Source: Campylobacter canadensis
GTDB lineage: Bacteria; Campylobacterota; Campylobacteria; Campylobacterales; Campylobacteraceae
Length of the DNA stretch: 64,000 nt
Direction: 5' to 3'
Assembly: GCF_013177655.1 (NCBI RefSeq)
Contig: NZ_CP035946.1
Span: 744,001 to 808,000, forward strand
Shown one piece after another: positions 36,086 through 45,887 of this stretch. How positions within the stretch are numbered: position 1 is the stretch's first letter; each line of letters begins with the position of its first letter. The translations under genes were made by a program, and so were the position numbers. The notes under the pieces were generated by a model that ran no database searches, was not told where the DNA came from, and saw only the letters and a program-made list of their open reading frames with translations.

Positions 36086-37365
36086 AAATTAAATTAGATA
36101 ATAAAGCCTTTAATGTTAGCTTAGAAAATATTGCAGCGGATAAATCAATATCTCATCGTTGTGCTATTTTTTCTTTACTTTGTAAAGAAAGTTCTTATGT
36201 TAAAAATTATCTTTTTGCACAAGATTGTATGCATACTTTAGAGATTATCAAGCAACTTGGAGCAGTTGTTGAGAATGAAAATGGGGTATTAAAAATAACC
36301 CCACCTAAGCAAATAAAAATTCCAGATTCTATTTTAGAATGCGGTAATTCAGGTACGCTAATGCGTCTTATGATAGGTTTTTTATCTTGTATTGATGGTG
36401 TTTTTGTTTTAAGTGGAGATAAGTATTTAAATGCAAGACCTATGAAAAGAGTAAGTGCATTATTAAATAAACTTGGAGCTAATATTTATGGAAGAGATGA
36501 TGCTAACTTAGCTCCATTATTTATAAAAGGCTCTAAATTAGATTATTTTGAGTACGATAATGTTTTAAAATCTGCTCAAGTAAAAAGTGCTTTAATATTA
36601 GCAGCATTATTTTCTAAAGGTTGTATTATTAATGAAGATGAAAAAACAAGAGACCATAGTGAAAATTTATTAAAATTAATGCAAGCACCAATTAAGATTG
36701 ATGGTAATAAAATTATTGTAGAAGCTTTAAATGATAAAAAACTAAAAGCATTTAATGTAACAGTTCCAAACGACCCATCATCAGCATTTTTCTACGCAGT
36801 TTTGTGTGCTATTAGTAAAGATAGTACTTTAGTTTTAAAAAATATGCTTTTAAATAAAACTAGGATTGAAGCGTATAAGGTATTAGAGAAAATGGGTGCT
36901 AATATAAAATATGAACTTTGCGAAGAAGGAGCTGAACAAATAGGCACAATAACAATAAAAAGCGCTCCGTTAAAAGCGGTTTGTGTTGATGAGAATATAT
37001 CTTGGTTAATAGATGAAATTCCTGCTTTATCAATTGCATTTGCCTATGCAAAAGGAACAAGTATTGTAAAAAATGCAAAAGAATTAAGAGTTAAAGAAAG
37101 TGATAGGATTAAAGCTATTTTATATAATTTAAATTCCTTAGGTTTTGAAACTAATGAATTTGAAGATGGCTTTAGTGTTATTGGTTTTTCAAGTACAAAA
37201 AAAGAAAGTCTTATTAATACTTTTGGCGACCATAGAATTGCTATGAGTTTTTCTTTGCTTGCAAGAGATTTTGATATAAAAATTGATGATGTTGAGTGTG
37301 TAAAAAGTTCTTTTGTAAATTTTTATGATATATTAAAAGAATTTGGAGCAAAATATGCAGATTAA
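36082..37365 (+). CDS. aroA: 3-phosphoshikimate 1-carboxyvinyltransferase (EPSP synthase)
   Basis: AroA makes EPSP in the shikimate pathway. The 427-residue protein shows DKSISHRC near residue 20, ECGNSGTLMRL near 93, the RPMKR segment, and the late LRVKESDRI and GDHRIAMSF. All are complete. It overlaps pheT by 4 bases and ispH by 11. Confidence 0.97.
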   Translation: MKIKLDNKAFNVSLENIAADKSISHRCAIFSLLCKESSYVKNYLFAQDCMHTLEIIKQLGAVVENENGVLKITPPKQIKIPDSILECGNSGTLMRLMIGFLSCIDGVFVLSGDKYLNARPMKRVSALLNKLGANIYGRDDANLAPLFIKGSKLDYFEYDNVLKSAQVKSALILAALFSKGCIINEDEKTRDHSENLLKLMQAPIKIDGNKIIVEALNDKKLKAFNVTVPNDPSSAFFYAVLCAISKDSTLVLKNMLLNKTRIEAYKVLEKMGANIKYELCEEGAEQIGTITIKSAPLKAVCVDENISWLIDEIPALSIAFAYAKGTSIVKNAKELRVKESDRIKAILYNLNSLGFETNEFEDGFSVIGFSSTKKESLINTFGDHRIAMSFSLLARDFDIKIDDVECVKSSFVNFYDILKEFGAKYAD

Positions 37366-38188
37366 ACTAGCTAGTAGTTATGGTTTTTGTTTTGGAGTAA
37401 AAAGAGCAATTAAACAAGCAGAAAAAACAAAAGATGCAGCTACTATTGGACCTTTAATTCACAATAATGATGAAATTAAAAGATTAAAAAGTGATTTTAA
37501 TGTAAGTACACTTGAAAATATTTCAGAATTAAGCAATGAATCAAAGGCTATTATTAGAACTCACGGTATTACAAAAAGTGATTTAGAACTTTTAAAAAAA
37601 AGTAATAGGCAAATAATTGATGCAACTTGCCCTTTTGTAAAAAAACCACAAGAAATTGTTGAAAAAATGAGTAATGAAGGCTATGAAATAGTGATTTTTG
37701 GAGATAAAAATCATCCTGAAGTAAAAAGTGTGCGTTCTTATGCAAGTACAAATACTTATGTAGTTTTAGATGAAGAAGAATTAAAAGATGTGCTTATTAA
37801 AAATAAAGTCGTTTTAGTTTCACAAACAACTAAAAAAGTAGAGAATTTTATGAAAATTGCAAATTATTTAATTGCAAATGTAAAAGAAGTGCGTATTTTT
37901 AATACTATTTGCGACGCAACTTTTAAAAATCAAGAAGCAGTTAGACAGCTATCAAAAGAAAGCGATGTAATGATAATCATCGGTGGAAAAAGCAGCTCAA
38001 ATACAAAACAACTTTATGTTATTGCTAAAGAAAATTGCAATGATAGTTATTTAATTGAAAATGAAAGCGAGATTGATTATTCTTGGTTTAATAACAAAAC
38101 TTTATGCGGTATTAGTGCTGGTGCTAGTACTCCAAATTGGATTATAGAAAAAGTTATTGAAAAAATTAAAAAAAATATTACAAATTAA
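37355..38188 (+). CDS. ispH: 4-hydroxy-3-methylbut-2-enyl diphosphate reductase
   Basis: IspH performs the last step of the non-mevalonate isoprenoid pathway with a [4Fe-4S] cluster. I use ATG 37355, preceded by GGAG, giving 277 residues (the usual length). The three cluster cysteines are visible: Cys12 in SYGFCFGVKRA, one in DATCPFVKK and one in NTICDATFKNQ. It overlaps aroA and is followed by rpsA after a 77-base gap. Confidence 0.97.
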   Translation: MQIKLASSYGFCFGVKRAIKQAEKTKDAATIGPLIHNNDEIKRLKSDFNVSTLENISELSNESKAIIRTHGITKSDLELLKKSNRQIIDATCPFVKKPQEIVEKMSNEGYEIVIFGDKNHPEVKSVRSYASTNTYVVLDEEELKDVLIKNKVVLVSQTTKKVENFMKIANYLIANVKEVRIFNTICDATFKNQEAVRQLSKESDVMIIIGGKSSSNTKQLYVIAKENCNDSYLIENESEIDYSWFNNKTLCGISAGASTPNWIIEKVIEKIKKNITN

Positions 38189-38265
38189 TGCTTTTGTAAT
38201 TTTTTTTTACTATCATCATAGGACAAATCACTAATATTTGTTTAATTTTAATTAAAAGGACCAAA

Positions 38266-39894
38266 ATGGCGAAGGTAAATGGAGCAGAGCAAATGGAAGA
38301 TTTTGCAAAATTGCTAGAAGAATTTGATAATGGAGGAGATGAAAATACTTCTATAATTGATGGAATTATTGTAGATATTGTAAATGATGAGGTTTTAGTT
38401 GATATTAAAGATAAAACTGAAGGTGTTTTAAATATTGATGAGATTACAAAAGACAATAAATTAATTTTTAATAAAGGCGATAGTATTAAAGTTGCTATTA
38501 TTGGAAGCAGTGCAGGTAGAAAAAGACTATCTTACAAAAAAGCAATAAGAAAAGAAAAAACATTAAATTTTATTGCACAATATGATGAGAACACTGATTA
38601 TCCTGCTTTTGAAGTAAGGTGTATTTCTTCAAATTCTAATGGATTTAATGTTATTGATGCAAATGAAGTTGAATATTTTTTACCAAAATCACAAAATATT
38701 ACAAAAGATAGAAATTTAAATGGTAAAAAATTTAAAGTTAAAATTCTAAAAGTTAATTCAGATAACGTAATTGTTTCAAGAAAAAAAGTTAGCGATGAAG
38801 AAAGAAAACGCAAAAAAGAATTAATTGATTCAATAATTAATGGCGAACAAATTAAAGATGGTGTAGTAAGAAAAATCACTAGTTACGGTATGTTTGTTGA
38901 TATTGGCGGAATTGATGGTTTAGTACATTATAGTGAAATCTCTTACAAAGGACCAGTAAATCCTAGCTCTTTATATAAAGAAGGAGATAGTGTTAAAGTT
39001 AAAATTGTAAATTACGATGAAAATAAAAAACATATTTCTTTATCTATAAAATCTGCTTTAAATGACCCTTGGGAAGAAATTAAAGACAATCTTGAAGTAG
39101 GAGATGTATTAAAAGTTGTAGTTTCAAATATTGAAAATTACGGAGCTTTTGTAGATTTAGGTAATGATATTGAAGGCTTTTTACATATTAGTGAAATTTC
39201 TTGGGATAAGAATATAAAAAATCCTAAAGAATATTTAAAAGAAGGTCAAGAAATTGAAGTTGAAGTAATTGAAATTGACTTTGAGCAAAGAAGATTAAGG
39301 GTATCATTAAGAACACTTTTACCAAAACCATTTGATGAATTTACTACTAATTTTAATGAAGGTGATGTGGTTGAAGGTGTTGTTAGCACTATAACTAACT
39401 TTGGTGCTTTTGTAAAAATTGGTAATATTGATGGCTTGTTGCATAATGATGATATTAGCTGGGAAAGAGCTGTTAGTGCTAAAGATAGTTTTAAAGTTGG
39501 CGATAGTCTTAAAGTTAAAATTAGAAAAATTGACCCAATAAACAGCAAAATCTCTTTAAGCATTAAACACTTAGAAGAAAGCCCTGTAAGTTTATATTTA
39601 AAAGAGCATAAAATAGGAGATATTGTTGAAGGTAAGGTAAGTGATATTAAAGATTTTGGTATCTTTGTAAGCTTAAGCGATAATGTTGATGGTTTTATAA
39701 AAAAAGAAGATTTAAGCGATACAGATGTTCAAGTAGGTGATAGCATAAAAGCTGCTTTAGTTAATGCTAAAAATGGTAAAATTCGCCTTAGTGTTAAAAG
39801 AATGGATATTCTTAAAACAAGAGAAGATTTAGATAAAATTAATTCTAATGATAAAATTACTATAGGTGATATTATTAAAGACCAACTGAACTAA
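38266..39894 (+). CDS. rpsA: 30S ribosomal protein S1
   Basis: The 542-residue protein is a row of S1 RNA-binding domains. Repeats such as GVVRKITSYGMFVDIGGIDG, VVVSNIENYGAFVDLGNDIE, GVVSTITNFGAFVKIGNIDG and GKVSDIKDFGIFVSLSDNVD mark consecutive domains. It binds mRNA at the ribosome for initiation. The start is an ATG after AAAAGGACC. Confidence 0.96.
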   Translation: MAKVNGAEQMEDFAKLLEEFDNGGDENTSIIDGIIVDIVNDEVLVDIKDKTEGVLNIDEITKDNKLIFNKGDSIKVAIIGSSAGRKRLSYKKAIRKEKTLNFIAQYDENTDYPAFEVRCISSNSNGFNVIDANEVEYFLPKSQNITKDRNLNGKKFKVKILKVNSDNVIVSRKKVSDEERKRKKELIDSIINGEQIKDGVVRKITSYGMFVDIGGIDGLVHYSEISYKGPVNPSSLYKEGDSVKVKIVNYDENKKHISLSIKSALNDPWEEIKDNLEVGDVLKVVVSNIENYGAFVDLGNDIEGFLHISEISWDKNIKNPKEYLKEGQEIEVEVIEIDFEQRRLRVSLRTLLPKPFDEFTTNFNEGDVVEGVVSTITNFGAFVKIGNIDGLLHNDDISWERAVSAKDSFKVGDSLKVKIRKIDPINSKISLSIKHLEESPVSLYLKEHKIGDIVEGKVSDIKDFGIFVSLSDNVDGFIKKEDLSDTDVQVGDSIKAALVNAKNGKIRLSVKRMDILKTREDLDKINSNDKITIGDIIKDQLN

Positions 39895-39903
39895 TAAAAT
39901 ATT

Positions 39904-40386
39904 ATGAAAAAAAATATTTTATTTTCAGTATTTATTGGCATTTTATTTTTACTTATAATTATTTTAATGTTTGTTGGCAAGAGCGATTTAAGCCAGCAAA
40001 CATTTACTTTTGATGATACAAATTTTTTTAATCAAAGTGAAAGCCAGAATAAAAAAAATACAAGTTGGTACAATACAACAAAAAATAATTCTAAAAAAGA
40101 TTATTCAATTTTTGCAAATGAATTATATATGCACTTTGATTTAAAAAATTCTGATGATTTAGAAAAAAAGAAATTCTATCAAATTTTAATAGATAGAAAT
40201 GACCCTTATTCTTTATTTTGTGTAAAACAAAATATTGACTCTTTAAAACTTAAATTTTTTTTATTAAATGCAAAAAATAATACTCAAATTTTTGTAGATT
40301 CTAGTGATATTTCTATTATTTATGTTTTAATAGAAAATTTAAAAGCGCAAAATATAAAATCAAGTTTTAAAGAAATATGGCTTTAG
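39904..40386 (+). CDS. Unknown single-helix membrane-anchored protein
   Basis: I do not recognise a domain. The 160-residue protein has one N-terminal membrane helix (residues 5-24) and then a polar, Asn/Lys/Ser-rich part likely in the periplasm. It follows rpsA closely and precedes polA by 8 bases, an order shared with C. jejuni. Conservation of position makes it a real gene; no function can be assigned. Confidence 0.7.
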   Translation: MKKNILFSVFIGILFLLIIILMFVGKSDLSQQTFTFDDTNFFNQSESQNKKNTSWYNTTKNNSKKDYSIFANELYMHFDLKNSDDLEKKKFYQILIDRNDPYSLFCVKQNIDSLKLKFFLLNAKNNTQIFVDSSDISIIYVLIENLKAQNIKSSFKEIWL

Positions 40387-40394
40387 GAAGATAA

Positions 40395-43034
40395 ATGAAA
40401 AAAATATTATTAGTAGATACATTTAATTTATTATTTCGCTCTTATTATAGTTTAAGCAATTTAAAAAACGCCAAATCTTTTCCAACAGGAATGATTTATG
40501 GCTTGGTAAATTTTATTGATAAATTAAGATTAGATAAAGATATTAGCAATGTGGTTTTTGCCTTAGAAAGCAACACCCCAACTTTTAGAAAACTTTTATT
40601 GCAAGAATATAAAGAAAATAGAAAAGAGTTAGATGAGGCATTAAGAGTGCAAATTCAGCCTTGTTTAGATATTTTGCAAAAGCTTGGTTTTTGTTGTGCT
40701 AGGATTGACGGCTTTGAGGCCGATGATGTTATTGCTAGTGTTTGCAAATATTCTCTTAGCAATAATTGTAAGGTTGAGATTTATTCTACTGATAAAGATT
40801 TATATCAATTATTAGTTAGCGATGATGTTTTAATGATAGGCAAAAACAATGAAAGTATAAAAGCAGCAGAATGTATTGAAAAATTTGGAGTAAAACCAGA
40901 GCAAATAGTTGATTATTTAGCTTTAGTTGGCGATAGTGCTGATAATTTTAAAGGAGTTAGCGGGGTTGGTCCTGCTGCTGCAAAAAGATTGCTTAATGAA
41001 TTTAAAAGTTTAGATGGAATTTATTCTAATTTAAATGTTGTAGGTACAAAAGGTCTTATTACAAAACTAAGCAATGATAAAGATAGTGCTTATTTATCGC
41101 AAAAATTAGCAAAGCTAAAAGATGATTTAGATGTGAAAGATTTTTTTGAAAATTCTAAAAAACCTGAAGGTAATTTTTTAGTAAAAATTATTGATGAACT
41201 TGAAGAATATCAATTGTTTAAACATTTTAAAATTGCAAATGAGGCTTTAAAATCTCAAGATAAAATAGTTACGGCAAATAATGCAAATACAATAAATAAT
41301 ACAGATTATCCTATAAAAAATGCACTTTTATTGAACAATGATGAAAAGTTATTAGAAACTATAAACAATATTAAAGATGAGCTAATTGGTTTTGATACTG
41401 AAACTGATGGCTTGCAAAGCGATTGTAAAATTATTGGATTTTCTTTTTGTTATTTAAATAATTCTTTTTATGTTCCGATTAATCATAAAAACACTCAAAA
41501 TATTTCACTAGCAGCAGCTAAAGAAGCTATTGCAAAGCTTTTTGAAAAAACTATTATAGGTCATAATTTAAAATTTGATTTTAAAGTAATAAAAAATAAT
41601 TTTTCTATAAATTATCCTGCAAAGTATTATGATACTATGATTTTAGCTTGGTTGTTTAATCCTGAACAAAAACTAAGCTTAGATTATTTAAGTATGCAAC
41701 TTTTTAATTATTCAACAACAGAATTTGAAAGTTTAGTTTCAAAAAATGAAAGCTTTGCTGATGTTGATATTAATGCAGCTTTGTCTTATGCTAGCGATGA
41801 TGCTTATTTAACTTTAAGGATTTTTAACACCTTAAAAAATAAGATTGGTGTTGAACTTTTTAAGCAGTTTGAAAACGAATGCGAATTTATAAAAATTCTT
41901 ATTTTAATGGAAGAAAATGGCATATATTTAAAAAAAGAAAAATTGTTATCTTTAGAAAATGAATTAAAAAAAGAACTAGAAGAATTGCAAAAGCATATTT
42001 TTAATATCGCAAAAAAAGAATTTAATCTTAATTCTCCAAAACAATTAGCACAAGTACTTTTTGAAGATTTAGGCATTGAAAGAGTAGCTAAAGATTCCAC
42101 AAATGAAGCAGTATTAAATAAAATAAAACATCCAATAGCAGAATATCTAATTAATTATAGAAAATCGGTAAAAATTCTAAATACCTATGTAAAACCATTA
42201 TTAGAATTGAATGTAAATAATTTAGATATTTATAATATTAAAACTAATTTTTTACAATGTGTAACAGCCACAGGAAGATTAGCTTCAAATAATCCAAATT
42301 TGCAAAATATTCCAGCAAGGGGTAAATGGGCTAAGGAATTAAAATCAGCCTTTATTGCAAAAGATGGATATAGTTTTTTAAGTCTTGATTATTCTCAAAT
42401 TGAACTTAGAATGCTTGCACATTTTAGTAAAGATTACGCTTTATTAGATGCTTTTGCAAACAACGAAGATATTCACAAAAAAACAGCAATGCAAATTTTT
42501 TCTTATGTTGATGATGAAAAAAGAGCCTTTGCTAAAAGTATTAATTTTGGATTAATTTATGGAATGGGAGCTAAAAGATTAAGTGTAGAACTTGGCATTA
42601 GCTATTCGCAGGCAGCAGAGTATATAGAAAAATATTTTCAAGCCTTTCCTAGTGTTAAAGATTTTTTTGCTAGGGTAAAAAATGATGCTAAACAAAAAGG
42701 CTACATTCAAACCTTATTAAATAGAAAAAGATTTTTTACTTATGCAAATAGCGTTAGAGAAAATAACGCCTTTGATAGAGAAAGTGTAAATAGTATATTG
42801 CAAGGTTCAGCAGCGGATTTGATTAAATTTGCAATGATTAAGATTTATCCTTTATTAAATGATGATAAAAGATTATTATTGCAAATTCACGATGAGTTGA
42901 TTTTTGAAGTAAAAGATGAGTTAATCCAAGATTTTTCTCAACAAATACAAAATATTATGCAAACTTGTATTAAACTTAATGTAGAATTAAAAACTAGTTT
43001 AAGTATAGCAAAGGATTGGGCGAATTTAAAATAA
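40395..43034 (+). CDS. polA: DNA polymerase I
   Basis: The 879-residue enzyme has the full three-part layout: a 5'-nuclease domain (residues 1-285, with FEADDVIAS and GDSADNFKGVSGVGP), a 3'-exonuclease domain with GFDTETDGL intact, and the family-A polymerase. The latter shows motif A (SLDYSQIELRM), motif B (KSINFGLIYGMG) and motif C (QIHDELIFE). It works in repair and Okazaki-fragment processing. Confidence 0.98.
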   Translation: MKKILLVDTFNLLFRSYYSLSNLKNAKSFPTGMIYGLVNFIDKLRLDKDISNVVFALESNTPTFRKLLLQEYKENRKELDEALRVQIQPCLDILQKLGFCCARIDGFEADDVIASVCKYSLSNNCKVEIYSTDKDLYQLLVSDDVLMIGKNNESIKAAECIEKFGVKPEQIVDYLALVGDSADNFKGVSGVGPAAAKRLLNEFKSLDGIYSNLNVVGTKGLITKLSNDKDSAYLSQKLAKLKDDLDVKDFFENSKKPEGNFLVKIIDELEEYQLFKHFKIANEALKSQDKIVTANNANTINNTDYPIKNALLLNNDEKLLETINNIKDELIGFDTETDGLQSDCKIIGFSFCYLNNSFYVPINHKNTQNISLAAAKEAIAKLFEKTIIGHNLKFDFKVIKNNFSINYPAKYYDTMILAWLFNPEQKLSLDYLSMQLFNYSTTEFESLVSKNESFADVDINAALSYASDDAYLTLRIFNTLKNKIGVELFKQFENECEFIKILILMEENGIYLKKEKLLSLENELKKELEELQKHIFNIAKKEFNLNSPKQLAQVLFEDLGIERVAKDSTNEAVLNKIKHPIAEYLINYRKSVKILNTYVKPLLELNVNNLDIYNIKTNFLQCVTATGRLASNNPNLQNIPARGKWAKELKSAFIAKDGYSFLSLDYSQIELRMLAHFSKDYALLDAFANNEDIHKKTAMQIFSYVDDEKRAFAKSINFGLIYGMGAKRLSVELGISYSQAAEYIEKYFQAFPSVKDFFARVKNDAKQKGYIQTLLNRKRFFTYANSVRENNAFDRESVNSILQGSAADLIKFAMIKIYPLLNDDKRLLLQIHDELIFEVKDELIQDFSQQIQNIMQTCIKLNVELKTSLSIAKDWANLK

Positions 43035-43045
43035 AGGAGTAAGTA

Positions 43046-44173
43046 ATGCTAAGCTTGTTTAATTGGGGGAGAGAATATGAAACAAATTTAGAAAATGTTG
43101 ATGCACAGCATTTTTATTTAGTAAATTTAATTAATGATATTATTGCTAAAAGTAGCGAAAAAACATTAAGTAAAATAGAATTAAATGAAGCTTTTGAAGG
43201 TATTTTAGAATATACAAATTATCATTTTTCTGAAGAAGAAAAATTAATGAAAGAAAAAAAGATTTATGATGATTTTTATAAAGAACATAAAAACAATCAT
43301 AAGTTATTCATAGAGCAGGTAAAGCAATTTTATGCAGAAATTGGTGACAATGTTAGCTCAAACGCTCTTCAAAATTTGGTGGAATTTTTAATTTCTTGGC
43401 TTGGTTTTCATATACTTGGTCAAGATAAGATGATGGCAAAACAAATTGAACTTATTGATAAAGGTTTTGATGCACAAAGCGCTTATTATGAAGTTGCAAA
43501 TTCTCAAAGTTCTCAAACTAGTCCATTAATAAAAGCTTTAAATGGCTTGTTAAATGTAGTGATTAAACGCAATAACGAGCTTTTAGAGTTAAAAAGAAAT
43601 CTAGAGTTAAAAGTGCAAGAAAGAACAAGAGAATTATCAGAAAGTAACGATAAATTACAAGTTTTAGCCTTAAGCGATTCTCTTACAAAAATCGCAAATA
43701 GAAGGCAATTGTTTAATATAATGAAAATTATTTTAAAAGAAGCACAAACTCATAATTTTGTTACAAGCGGCGTTATGATTGATTTAGATAATTTTAAAGA
43801 AGTTAATGATAATTTTGGTCATGATATGGGCGATAAAGTCTTAATTGAATTTACAAATTTAATTAAAGAAAGTATAAGAACAGACGATATATTTGCTAGG
43901 CTAGGTGGAGATGAATTTTTTATTTTGCTTCCAAATACAGATTCAAAAGGTGCCTTTGTGCTAATGCAAAATATTTTAAATAAGATAATTAAAATGCGTG
44001 TTAGAGTTGGCGATGGAGAAAATGATTTTTGGAAATCTAGTGCAAGTATGGGAATAGCTACTATTTATGCGGATAATATAAAAGATGAAAATACTTTTAT
44101 AAAGATGACTGATATAGCAGTTTATGAAGCTAAAAAAAGTGGTAAAAAATGTATTAAGATTTATAAAGATTAG
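43046..44173 (+). CDS. Haemerythrin-GGDEF fusion (oxygen-sensing diguanylate cyclase)
   Basis: The 375-residue soluble protein joins a bacterial haemerythrin domain (residues 1-140) to a GGDEF domain (from about 210). The non-haem di-iron ligands are visible in DAQHFYLVN, TNYHFSEEEKLM, KEHKNNHKLF and GFHILGQDKMM. A coiled linker (LLELKRNLELKVQERTRELS) leads to the intact RLGGDEFFILLPN. It is therefore likely to make cyclic di-GMP in response to oxygen or redox state. It lies directly before motA, which fits a link to motility (inference). Confidence 0.88.
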   Translation: MLSLFNWGREYETNLENVDAQHFYLVNLINDIIAKSSEKTLSKIELNEAFEGILEYTNYHFSEEEKLMKEKKIYDDFYKEHKNNHKLFIEQVKQFYAEIGDNVSSNALQNLVEFLISWLGFHILGQDKMMAKQIELIDKGFDAQSAYYEVANSQSSQTSPLIKALNGLLNVVIKRNNELLELKRNLELKVQERTRELSESNDKLQVLALSDSLTKIANRRQLFNIMKIILKEAQTHNFVTSGVMIDLDNFKEVNDNFGHDMGDKVLIEFTNLIKESIRTDDIFARLGGDEFFILLPNTDSKGAFVLMQNILNKIIKMRVRVGDGENDFWKSSASMGIATIYADNIKDENTFIKMTDIAVYEAKKSGKKCIKIYKD

Positions 44174-44207
44174 ATATTATTTAAAAAATTATTACTAAGG
44201 ATAGAAA

Positions 44208-44981
44208 TTGGATTTAACAACGATATTAGGTATGGTTCTTGCTATTACTTCTATTTCAGTAGGAGATATTTTAGAAGGCGGTAACCCTTTACATATTATT
44301 CACTTATCATCAGTTTTAATTGTTTTGCCTACGGCATTTTTTTCAGCTATGACTTCAACTAATAAGCACTTTGTAAAAGGTGCAATAAAGGAATTAAAGA
44401 TTGTTTTTAAAGGTAGCGGAGTTCATATGCCGCATAGGATTGCACAGATTGTAGAATTTGCAATGATTGCAAGAAAAGATGGTCTTTTAGCTCTAGAAAG
44501 CAAGGTTGCTGAAATTGACAACGAGTATTTTAAAGGCGCTTTAATGATGCTTGTTGATGGTAAAGAAATTGAAGAAATTAAAGAAAGTATGGAATTACAA
44601 ATAGAACTAAGCGAAGAATACTATCAAGAATGTTCAGAATTTTTTATTCGTGTTGGTGAAAGCTGCCCAACATTTGGTCTTGTTGGTGCGGTGTGTGGTC
44701 TTATGCTAGCTTTGCAATTACTTGATGACCCACAAGCTATGGCACAAGGTATTGCTGGTGCTTTTACAGCGACGGTTACTGGTATTTTTGGTGCTTATGC
44801 TTGTTTTGGTCCTTGGGGTAATAAAATAAAGGGAAATTCTCACGATATAGTTTTAGAGCAAAAAATGATTTTAGAAGGTGTTGTTGGCATTGCTCAAGGT
44901 GCAAATCCAAGAGATTTAGAAGCAAAGTTATTTTTATTCTTGCCTAAAGGTGAGAAGGTTAAATCTCAATTTGGTGAATAA
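44208..44981 (+). CDS. motA: Flagellar motor stator protein MotA
   Basis: MotA and MotB form the proton-driven stator that powers flagellar rotation. The 257-residue protein has four membrane helices, a cytoplasmic loop with a charged patch, and the late PTFGLVGAVCGLMLAL and GIAGAFTATVTGIFGAY helices. The start is TTG 44208, preceded by AAGGATAG. motB follows after 2 bases. Confidence 0.97.
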   Translation: MDLTTILGMVLAITSISVGDILEGGNPLHIIHLSSVLIVLPTAFFSAMTSTNKHFVKGAIKELKIVFKGSGVHMPHRIAQIVEFAMIARKDGLLALESKVAEIDNEYFKGALMMLVDGKEIEEIKESMELQIELSEEYYQECSEFFIRVGESCPTFGLVGAVCGLMLALQLLDDPQAMAQGIAGAFTATVTGIFGAYACFGPWGNKIKGNSHDIVLEQKMILEGVVGIAQGANPRDLEAKLFLFLPKGEKVKSQFGE

Positions 44982-44983
44982 AA

Positions 44984-45712
44984 ATGGCTAAAAAGAAAAA
45001 ATGCCCACCAAAACCGCCTTGTGAAAAATGGGCGGTTCCTTTAGCGGATTTCTTTTCATTATTGCTTGCATTATTTATTGCACTTTATGCTATTGCATCT
45101 GTTAATACAGATAAAGCAAAAGCTTTAACAAAAGAATTTGTTAAGATTTTTGATTTTCCAAGCACACAGGTTATGGATAAGCAAAGCAAAGATAGTAGCA
45201 AATACAAACAACAAAATGCTAGTGAGAATACTTCAAATAATACTCAAAGTATTAATCAGCAAGAAAGTATGGAAAAGCTAAAAGCCTTGCTTGACCAAAA
45301 AGAAAATCAATTTTATATGGAACTTCCTTCTATGATACTTTTTGCTAAAGGTTCAACTCAAGTTACAAATAGCGATGATTTGCTTTATTTAAAAAGAATA
45401 AAAATGATTTTACAAACTTTAGGAGAAGGCGTAAAACTTGAAATTCGTGGCTTTAGCGATAGTGATGATAGTTATTTAGCAAGTTTTGATTTAGCAACAC
45501 AAAGAGCTAGAAATGTATTAGAATTATTAATAAAAAATGGTGTAAATCCAAGTAAATTAAGTATAAAAAGCCTTGGTTCAAATGACCCAAGATTTAGTAA
45601 TGATAGCACTCAGGCTATAAAAAATAATAGGGTTGAATTGTTTTTTAGAACAGATGTAAATGATATTAAATCACAAAAAACAATTTTAGATGCAATAGGA
45701 AATATGAATTAA
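44984..45712 (+). CDS. motB: Flagellar motor stator protein MotB
   Basis: The 242-residue protein starts with a short cytoplasmic basic/proline-rich tail (KKKCPPKPPCEKW). A single membrane helix follows with the proton-binding Asp (VPLADFFSLLLALF). The C-terminal OmpA-like peptidoglycan-binding domain (from about residue 105) includes the ATQRARNVLELLIKNGV motif. It follows motA directly. Confidence 0.96.
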   Translation: MAKKKKCPPKPPCEKWAVPLADFFSLLLALFIALYAIASVNTDKAKALTKEFVKIFDFPSTQVMDKQSKDSSKYKQQNASENTSNNTQSINQQESMEKLKALLDQKENQFYMELPSMILFAKGSTQVTNSDDLLYLKRIKMILQTLGEGVKLEIRGFSDSDDSYLASFDLATQRARNVLELLIKNGVNPSKLSIKSLGSNDPRFSNDSTQAIKNNRVELFFRTDVNDIKSQKTILDAIGNMN

Positions 45713-45760
45713 AATAGTGTAAAAAAAATTTATTTTTTTATTTTTTTTTAAGTTTAAAAG

Positions 45761-45768
45761 TATAGAAT
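45761..45768 (+). promoter_or_regulatory. Candidate -10 box of tRNA-Met
   Basis: TATAGAAT lies about 20 bases before the tRNA, behind an A/T-rich stretch, as in Campylobacter housekeeping promoters. Confidence 0.4.
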
Positions 45769-45788
45769 ACGCTCTTTTAATTCAGTTC

Positions 45789-45865
45789 GGATTCATAGCT
45801 CAGTTGGTTAGAGCAACCGGCTCATAACCGGTTGGTCCCAGGTTCGAGTCCTGGTGAATCCACCA
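45789..45865 (+). tRNA. tRNA-Met(CAT), elongator
   Basis: A 77-base cloverleaf can be folded: GGATTCA acceptor arm with TGAATCC, an anticodon arm with CTCATAA, a T arm (GGTTCGAGTCC), and an encoded CCA end. The anticodon is CAT. The first base pair is G-C and the anticodon stem lacks the initiator GGG/CCC, so it is the elongator. It could be tRNA-Ile2 if the C34 is modified, but the stem looks like Met. Confidence 0.92.
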
Positions 45866-45887
45866 CTTCTTATAAAAAGGGGTTGAG

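Noticed and set aside
45789-45865. A tRNA-anchored mobile element at tRNA-Met (45789)
   Set aside because: No integrase, no repeated 3' tRNA end and only core genes on both sides.
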